Part shown: positions 59,345 through 64,000 of the stretch, piece after piece | Layout: the number at the start of each line of letters is the position of its first letter | How positions within the stretch are numbered: the first letter of the stretch is position 1 | Assembly (NCBI GenBank): GCA_038253945.1 | Contig: JBBSGR010000001.1 | Coordinates: forward strand, 124,001 to 188,000 | DNA: 64,000 nucleotides | Direction of reading: 5' to 3' | Source: JBBRYW01 sp038253945 | GTDB taxonomy: Bacteria > Actinomycetota > Thermoleophilia > Gaiellales > Gaiellaceae | Made by a program: the position numbers and the translations under genes | The notes under the pieces: model-generated | Told to the model about the DNA's origin: nothing | The model's database searches: none | What the model saw: the letters and a program-made list of their open reading frames with translations, nothing else

Positions 59345-59897
59345 GGTCGATCGCCCGCCGCAGCTCGTGTGCGTCCGAGGCCGCCCGCACGACCGCGACC
59401 CCCGCGGCGCCTGCGCGGAGGCAGTCGGCGGCATTCCCGGCGTCGATCCCCCCGATTGCGACCACCGGGACGCGAACAGCGGAGCAAATCGCGGCGAGAC
59501 TGTCCAGCCCGATCGGGACATCCGCGTCGGGCTTGGACGGCGTTTCCCACACCGGCCCGGCCCCGACGTATGCCGCGCCACGGCGCTCGGCCTCGATTGC
59601 CTCCGCCACGCTTGCCGAGGACCGGCCGAGCAGCAAGCCGGCCTCGAGCGCTCGCTCGACGCCTTGGTCGCCGCGGCCGAGATGCACCCCGTCCGCGCCG
59701 AGCGCGAGCGCCGCCTCGACGTCGTCGTTGACGATGAACGTCACACCAGCCTTCCGACAGGCCGCCGCGATCGGCCGGCCGAGCTCGCAGATCTGGTCGG
59801 TGGAGATGCCCTTCAGGCGCAGCTGCACGACCGTCGCACCGCCGGTCACCGACGCCCGCGCCGTCTCGAGATCGGCGACGAGGGCGTGCAACCTCAT
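59331..59897 (-). CDS. thiE: Thiamine-phosphate synthase
   Basis: A 188-residue TIM-barrel enzyme: TVVQLRLKGISTDQI, FIVNDDVEAALALGADGVHLGR, YVGAGPVWETPSKPDA, VVAIGGIDAGNAADCLRAGAAGVAVV. These hold the pyrimidine-PP and thiazole-P sites, joining HMP-PP (from ThiD) and HET-P (from ThiM). It is at the short end for ThiE (usually 200-220). The ATG overlaps the thiM stop by 4 bases. Confidence 0.93.
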   Translation of the reverse strand: MRLHALVADLETARASVTGGATVVQLRLKGISTDQICELGRPIAAACRKAGVTFIVNDDVEAALALGADGVHLGRGDQGVERALEAGLLLGRSSASVAEAIEAERRGAAYVGAGPVWETPSKPDADVPIGLDSLAAICSAVRVPVVAIGGIDAGNAADCLRAGAAGVAVVRAASDAHELRRAIDRAAV

Positions 59898-60694
59898 GCC
59901 TCTGCCACCCTCCCGTGGCCGTCGAGCGTCGCTGGGTCGAGGTTGTAGAGGGCGTCATAGAGGGCGGCGTGGAACGAGCCTGGGCCCGCGGCCCCCACAG
60001 CGGCCTCCTCGCCCGCCACGCCGAACGCCACGAGCGCCTCGACTGCGGCCTCGAGCGGACGGTCGTGCGCGACTGCAAGGAAGCAGCCGGTGATGGCCGT
60101 CGCCATGCAGCCCGTGCCGGTCACCAGCCCGAGCATCGGATCCCCGTTGGAGACGGCGACCGTGCGCTCGCCGTCCGAGACGTGGTCGACGGCTCCCGTG
60201 ACCGCGGCGACGACTCCCAACCGCCGAGCAGCCTCTCGCGCCACCTCGTCCGCCGCCCCGCCTCCGCCCACGGACTCGACACCCCGGATCTCCGCCCGCC
60301 TGCCCGCCAGCGTCGCCACCTCCGCCGCATTTCCCCGGACGATCGCCACGTCGATCTCCTGCAAGAGCCGCGCCGCGGTCTCCGTCCGATACGACGTGGC
60401 GCCGGCGCCGACCGGATCGAGCACGACCGGAACCCCGGCGCGATTGGCAGCCTTCCCCGCCCTGAGCATGGAAGCGACCCAGGGCTCGGACAGCGTTCCG
60501 ATGTTGAGGACGAGCGCCCCTGCGGCGGAGGCCATCTCCTCGACCTCCTGCTCCGCATGGGCCATCACCGGAAGCGCGCCGACGGCGAGCGTCGCGTTCG
60601 CAGTCTCGTTCATGACGACGTAGTTCGTGATCTGGTGCACGAGCGGCCGCTGCTCGCGCAGCCGCGAGAGAGAGGTGCCGGGAGAGATGGTCAT
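59894..60694 (-). CDS. thiM: Hydroxyethylthiazole kinase
   Basis: A 266-residue ribokinase-like kinase: PLVHQITNYVVMNETANATLAVGALPVM, LVLNIGTLSE, VLDPVGAGATSYRTETA, VRGNAAEVATL, and the anion hole in TGTGCMATAITG. It phosphorylates 4-methyl-5-(2-hydroxyethyl)thiazole, a salvage step. thiM and thiD without thiC/thiG nearby suggest salvage, although de novo genes may lie elsewhere. The ATG overlaps the thiD stop by 4 bases. Confidence 0.94.
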   Translation of the reverse strand: MTISPGTSLSRLREQRPLVHQITNYVVMNETANATLAVGALPVMAHAEQEVEEMASAAGALVLNIGTLSEPWVASMLRAGKAANRAGVPVVLDPVGAGATSYRTETAARLLQEIDVAIVRGNAAEVATLAGRRAEIRGVESVGGGGAADEVAREAARRLGVVAAVTGAVDHVSDGERTVAVSNGDPMLGLVTGTGCMATAITGCFLAVAHDRPLEAAVEALVAFGVAGEEAAVGAAGPGSFHAALYDALYNLDPATLDGHGRVAEA

Positions 60695-61536
60695 CGCGCT
60701 GCCTGTAGGTTGAAGACGTCGACGGGGCCCTCACCGGCGCCGATCCCCGAGAGACCGTGCCGGACGGCATCGCCCGCTGCCGCGGCTGCGCCGCGCGCCG
60801 CCTGCTCGAGCGAGAGGCTCCGCGCGAGCAGGGCCGCGAGGGTCGCCGAATGGGTGCAGCCGGCACCGTGGGTCGCACGGGTCCCGTGTCGTTCGACCGG
60901 GATCTCGACGTGGCGAGAACCGTCGAACAGGTGGTCGACAGGAGGATCGCCGTGGCCGCCCGTGACGATCACCGCGGGCGCGCCGAGTGCGTGAAGACGC
61001 TCGGCCAGGTCTCGGCGCGGGCCAGAGAAGCCGGCCAGCGCTTCTGCCTCTGGCAGGTTCGGCGTCACGACCGCCGCGAGCGGGAACAGCCGCCCGACGA
61101 GCGTCTCCACGGCATCCGGCCGGAGCAGGCACGCGCCGGAGCTCGCGACCATGACGGGATCCACCACGAGCGGGACTCGGTGCGTCTCGACGAAGTCGGC
61201 AACGGTCTCGATCAGCTCACGCGAGAAGAGCATCCCGGTCTTCGCAGCGTCGGCGCCCAGGTCGTCGAAGATCGCCTCGAGTTGCGCTCGGACGAAGGCC
61301 GGGGGCAGCTCGTGAATGGCGGTGACGTCCACGGTGTTCTGGGCGGTGAGCGCAACGAGAGCACTCGTTCCGTGGCAGCCGGCCCGGGCGAAGGCTTTCA
61401 GGTCGGCCTGGATACCGGCGGCCCCGCCGGAGTCGGACGTCGCGATCGTCAGGCAAACCGGAACGGCGCCCGGGATATCCTCTCGGGGGCCGAGCCCGGC
61501 TCCGCCCGACGTCGCCGACCGCTGCACGTGCTCCAA
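60691..61536 (-). CDS. thiD: Hydroxymethylpyrimidine (phosphate) kinase
   Basis: A 281-residue ribokinase-fold kinase: LTIATSDSGGAAGIQADLKAFARAGCHG, ALTAQNTVDV, VVDPVMVASSGACLL, VTPNLPEAEAL, and the late HGAGCTHSATLAALLA. It adds both phosphates to HMP. The start is uncertain: TTG 61536 follows GGGAG at the end of the riboswitch, and GTG 61527 is the alternative; neither gives the compact N-terminus typical of ThiD. It is the first gene of thiD-M-E-L, all overlapping. Confidence 0.92.
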   Translation of the reverse strand: MEHVQRSATSGGAGLGPREDIPGAVPVCLTIATSDSGGAAGIQADLKAFARAGCHGTSALVALTAQNTVDVTAIHELPPAFVRAQLEAIFDDLGADAAKTGMLFSRELIETVADFVETHRVPLVVDPVMVASSGACLLRPDAVETLVGRLFPLAAVVTPNLPEAEALAGFSGPRRDLAERLHALGAPAVIVTGGHGDPPVDHLFDGSRHVEIPVERHGTRATHGAGCTHSATLAALLARSLSLEQAARGAAAAAGDAVRHGLSGIGAGEGPVDVFNLQAAR

Positions 61537-61540
61537 GAAC

Positions 61541-61618
61541 GTTCACTCCCTTCGCCGGCATGACCCGGAGCAGGTTCGACGGGTGTGATCTCAGCCCGCA
61601 CGCTGCGGGCACCCCGGT
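61541..61618 (-). promoter_or_regulatory. TPP riboswitch (THI element)
   Basis: On the minus strand the RNA reads GGGGTGCCC, GGCTGAGATCACACCC, CGAACCTG, TCCGGGTCATGCCGGCGAAGGGA in order. These are the conserved blocks of the thiamine-pyrophosphate aptamer, including CTGAGA and the P4/P5 region. A GCCCGCA/TGCGGGC extra arm forms P3a. It ends within a few bases of the thiD start, where the GAAGGGAG element doubles as the ribosome site, so translational control is likely. Confidence 0.95.
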
Positions 61619-61641
61619 CGATCGAGGCTAGCATCGGATCG

Positions 61642-62310
61642 ATGGTCGGTGTCGCGCGCTACGACGGGCTTGCCGAGTGGTACGACGCCGTCTTCCGGAG
61701 CGAGGGCATCTCGGCGACCGAGCACGACGGGCTGGAGCATCTGCTCGGCAGAGGGCCTGGCCGCTGCATCGACGTGGGCTGCGGCACCGGCGCCGCGCTG
61801 CCCTTGCTGGCAGAGCTCGGCTGGTCGGTCACAGGGGTGGACGTCTCGGAGGATCAGCTGCGCATCGCCAGGGCGCGTGGCCTCGACGCGGTCCATGCGC
61901 CGGCAGAGGAGCTGCCGTTCGCCGACGCGAGCTTCGACGCGGCGGTCTCGCTGTGGACGCACACAGACGTCGAGGACTTTCCCGCGGTCGTTCGTGAGAT
62001 CGCACGCGTCCTGCGGCCTGACGCGCCCTTCGTCTACCTCGGCGCTCACCCGTGCTTCGTCGGACCCCACTCGAGGTTCGTCGCCGCCGAGGGGGTGCCG
62101 GAGCTTCATCCGGGCTACCGCGAAACCGCTCGCTATAGCGACGGCCCGGCGATCTCGCCGCACGGATTGCGCGCGAAGGTCGGAGCTTCGCACCTTCCGC
62201 TCGGCCTCTTCCTCACGGCTTTTCCCGATGCCGGCTTCGTGCTCGAGCGGTTCGCGGAGGGCTCAGAGCGCGAATACCCACACGTCGTGGCACTCCGCTG
62301 GCGCCGGTGA
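61642..62310 (+). CDS. SAM-dependent methyltransferase (Methyltransf_11 type)
   Basis: A 222-residue class I methyltransferase: RYDGLAEWYDAVF, motif I CIDVGCGTGAALPLLAELG, acidic loop VTGVDVSEDQL, SFDAAVSLWTHTDVEDFP and VLRPDAPFVYLGAHP. It has no visible target-specific domain. ATG 61642 lies 24 bases from the divergent riboswitch. The stop overlaps the helicase start (GTGA), suggesting coupled expression with a DNA/RNA repair enzyme. The substrate is unknown. Confidence 0.83.
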   Translation: MVGVARYDGLAEWYDAVFRSEGISATEHDGLEHLLGRGPGRCIDVGCGTGAALPLLAELGWSVTGVDVSEDQLRIARARGLDAVHAPAEELPFADASFDAAVSLWTHTDVEDFPAVVREIARVLRPDAPFVYLGAHPCFVGPHSRFVAAEGVPELHPGYRETARYSDGPAISPHGLRAKVGASHLPLGLFLTAFPDAGFVLERFAEGSEREYPHVVALRWRR

Positions 62311-64000
62311 TTATCGACGTAGCCGGCTACGAGGAGCTGCTGGGCGGGGAGGAGCTCGCGTACGTAACTGACGAGCCCCCCCGAACTGCGCGACTGGCTC
62401 CGCTGCCGACTGACCTGGACTTCCGTGTTCGCGACGCGCTCCAGGTGCGCGGAGTCGACCAGCTCTACGAGCACCAGGCTGAGGCGTGGCGTGCCGCGAG
62501 CCGCGGCGAGCACGTGATCGTCACGACCGGTACCGCGAGCGGAAAGACCCTGGCGTTCAACCTGCCGGTGCTCGACGCGCTCGCTCGGGAGCCGAAGACG
62601 CGCGCCCTCTATCTCTACCCCACGAAGGCGCTCGCTCAGGATCAGGCCCGCGCAGTCGCCTCATTGGGCGTCGCGGGAGTGAGGGCAGCAATCTACGACG
62701 GCGATACGGAGCGTGAGCGCCGCTGGCAGATCCGAAAGTGGGCGAACCTCATTCTCACCAACCCGGACATGCTCCATCTCGGCGTCCTTCCTCACCACGA
62801 CCGCTGGGGCGACGTGCTCCAGAACCTCCGCTACATCGTCGTCGACGAGGCGCACGTCTACCGGGGCGTGTTCGGCTCGCACGTGGCAAACGTCCTCCGC
62901 AGGCTCCGCCGGCTGGCCGGCGTCTACGGGGCCGACCCGCAAGTCCTCCTCGCCTCGGCGACGATCGCGAACCCGGGCGACCTCGCCCGCTCGCTCGCCG
63001 GAGTCGATCCCGTCGTCGTCTCCGGCGACGCCGCCCCGCGGGCACGCCGCACGATCGCCCTGTGGAATCCGGCACTCGTGGACGACGAGCTCGGCATTCG
63101 CGCGAGCGCCCTCGGCGACGCGGCGCGGCTGATGGCGGAGCTCGTCTCCCGGGGGATGCGAACGATCTGCTTCGCGAAGAGCCGGAAGTCCGCAGAGTTG
63201 ATCCACCGCTTCACCGTCCAGCGGCTCGACGACCCGACTGTCGCCGCGCGGCTCGCGCCGTACCGGGCCGGCTACACGCCGGGCCAGCGCCGCGAGATCG
63301 AGCGGCGGCTCGTCGAGGGAGAGCTGCTCGGCGTCACCGCCACCGACGCGCTCGAGCTGGGAATCGATATCGGCCTGCTCGACTGCGCGATCTCTGTCGG
63401 CTTCCCCGGCACCGTGGCGAGCCTTCGCCAGCAGTGGGGCCGCGCCGGGCGGCGCGGACACGGGCTGGCCCTGCTCGTCGCGAGCGAGGATGCGCTCGAC
63501 CAGTACTTCATGCGCGAGCCCGAGATGCTGCTCGGCCGGCGTGTGGAGGCGGCGATCCTCGACCATACGAACCCCCGTGTGCTCGACGGGCACGTTAGGA
63601 GCGCGGCGTTCGAAGCGCCGCTCGACGACCGCGATCGCGCCATCCTCGGCGACGCGGCGCTCGAGCGCGCCGCTGTGCTCCCCGAGCTGAAGCACACGAG
63701 AGCCGGGTACGTCTGGGCCGGGCACGATTACCCGGCGGCCCGGGTTGCCCTCCGATCCGCGAGCGCCGACTCGTTCACAGTGATCGACTCGGAGAGCGGC
63801 GCCGTACTCGGCATCGTAGAGCGGGAGCGCGCCTACTCGACCGTCCACGAGGGGGCGATCTACCTCCACCTGGGCGAGCAGTTCCTCGTCCGCGAGCTGG
63901 ACCACGAAGCACGCAGGGTGCTCGTGCAACCGTTCGCGAGCGACTACTACACGCAGCCGAAGAAGGAGACGACGACGGCGATCGACGAAGCAGTACGAAG
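62307..64000 (+). CDS. DEAD/DEAH-box helicase, MrfA/YprA-like (3' end outside window)
   Basis: At least 564 residues, open to the right edge. GTG 62307, then a short start, Q-motif region LYEHQAEAW, Walker A TTGTASGKTLAF, Walker B VVDEAHVYRG, motif III LASATI, a helicase C domain with RTICFAKSRKSAELI, and motif VI QWGRAGRRGHG. The second half (about 400 on) has AGHDYPAARVALRS-type beta segments. This arrangement matches YprA/MrfA helicases, which repair DNA crosslinks and carry a C-terminal zinc (DUF1998) domain; that domain would lie beyond the window. Confidence 0.88.
   Translation, partial: MIIDVAGYEELLGGEELAYVTDEPPRTARLAPLPTDLDFRVRDALQVRGVDQLYEHQAEAWRAASRGEHVIVTTGTASGKTLAFNLPVLDALAREPKTRALYLYPTKALAQDQARAVASLGVAGVRAAIYDGDTERERRWQIRKWANLILTNPDMLHLGVLPHHDRWGDVLQNLRYIVVDEAHVYRGVFGSHVANVLRRLRRLAGVYGADPQVLLASATIANPGDLARSLAGVDPVVVSGDAAPRARRTIALWNPALVDDELGIRASALGDAARLMAELVSRGMRTICFAKSRKSAELIHRFTVQRLDDPTVAARLAPYRAGYTPGQRREIERRLVEGELLGVTATDALELGIDIGLLDCAISVGFPGTVASLRQQWGRAGRRGHGLALLVASEDALDQYFMREPEMLLGRRVEAAILDHTNPRVLDGHVRSAAFEAPLDDRDRAILGDAALERAAVLPELKHTRAGYVWAGHDYPAARVALRSASADSFTVIDSESGAVLGIVERERAYSTVHEGAIYLHLGEQFLVRELDHEARRVLVQPFASDYYTQPKKETTTAIDEAVR

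Noticed and set aside
61561..61600. tRNA-like GTTCGA sequence
   Set aside because: It belongs to the TPP aptamer; no acceptor stem or cloverleaf can be drawn around it.

Overview
The window reads as one continuous stretch of chromosome from a high-GC Gram-positive-type bacterium. Codon third positions are GC-rich, GTG and TTG starts are frequent, and genes overlap by 1 to 4 bases in tight operons. The gene set (Asp23/Gls24 envelope-stress island, SpoIID and M23 proteins, MMPL exporter, PolX, ThiDMEL salvage set, class III cyclase fused to an alpha/beta hydrolase) fits Actinomycetota, possibly class Thermoleophilia. That placement is inference: there is no rRNA or ribosomal protein gene here. 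I see no tRNA, IS element, prophage or CRISPR array.

1-16992: signalling and central carbon. An FHA-linker-TM-cupin protein, a SchA/CurD-type protein, a CPA2 antiporter with Usp domains, a Ser/Thr kinase, a GH15 glucosidase and a cyclic-nucleotide-binding protein come first. Phosphoketolase (xfp), translationally coupled to a cytidylate-kinase-like gene, follows with a hydrolase-cyclase fusion, a frameshifted NmrA-type gene, long-form pta, bioY and an ROK kinase. Xfp and Pta together give a route from sugar phosphates to acetyl-CoA.

17246-33471: the most unusual part, a candidate biosynthetic cluster. One tight rightward run encodes a RibD_C reductase, an unrecognised 504-aa protein, a WD40 propeller, a sulfotransferase-methyltransferase fusion, a GT4, an ATP-grasp ligase, a fold-III PLP decarboxylase and a P-loop kinase. 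Next come a leftward NHL-like propeller, a second rightward run (GT4, ABC-2 permease, DegT-type aminotransferase, methyltransferase) and a leftward ABC ATPase. The parts suggest an amino-acid-derived, glycosylated and exported product, but I cannot assign it to a known pathway.

33620-47606: envelope. A UDP-GlcNAc 2-epimerase (wecB-like), a WbpB-like dehydrogenase and a WbpD-like acetyltransferase would form one nucleotide-sugar pathway, but they are separated by a 3.6-kb sigma factor/Asp23 island bounded by a diverged repeat of the wecB 3' end. A S8 protease, a SpoIID protein and the dTDP-rhamnose genes (rfbB facing rfbA-rfbC-rfbD) follow.

47618-58459: an MMPL transporter with a promoter carrying two palindromes, a small stress-type protein, an M23 peptidase, a Fur-family regulator coupled to a ZIP transporter behind a Fur-type box, a TauE/SafE transporter split in two genes, otsB, an aromatic-type PLP decarboxylase coupled to polX, and a dolichol-phosphate-mannose-synthase-like GT2. 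58442-61620 is a TPP riboswitch followed by thiD-thiM-thiE-thiL, and the window closes with a methyltransferase coupled to a helicase cut by the right edge.
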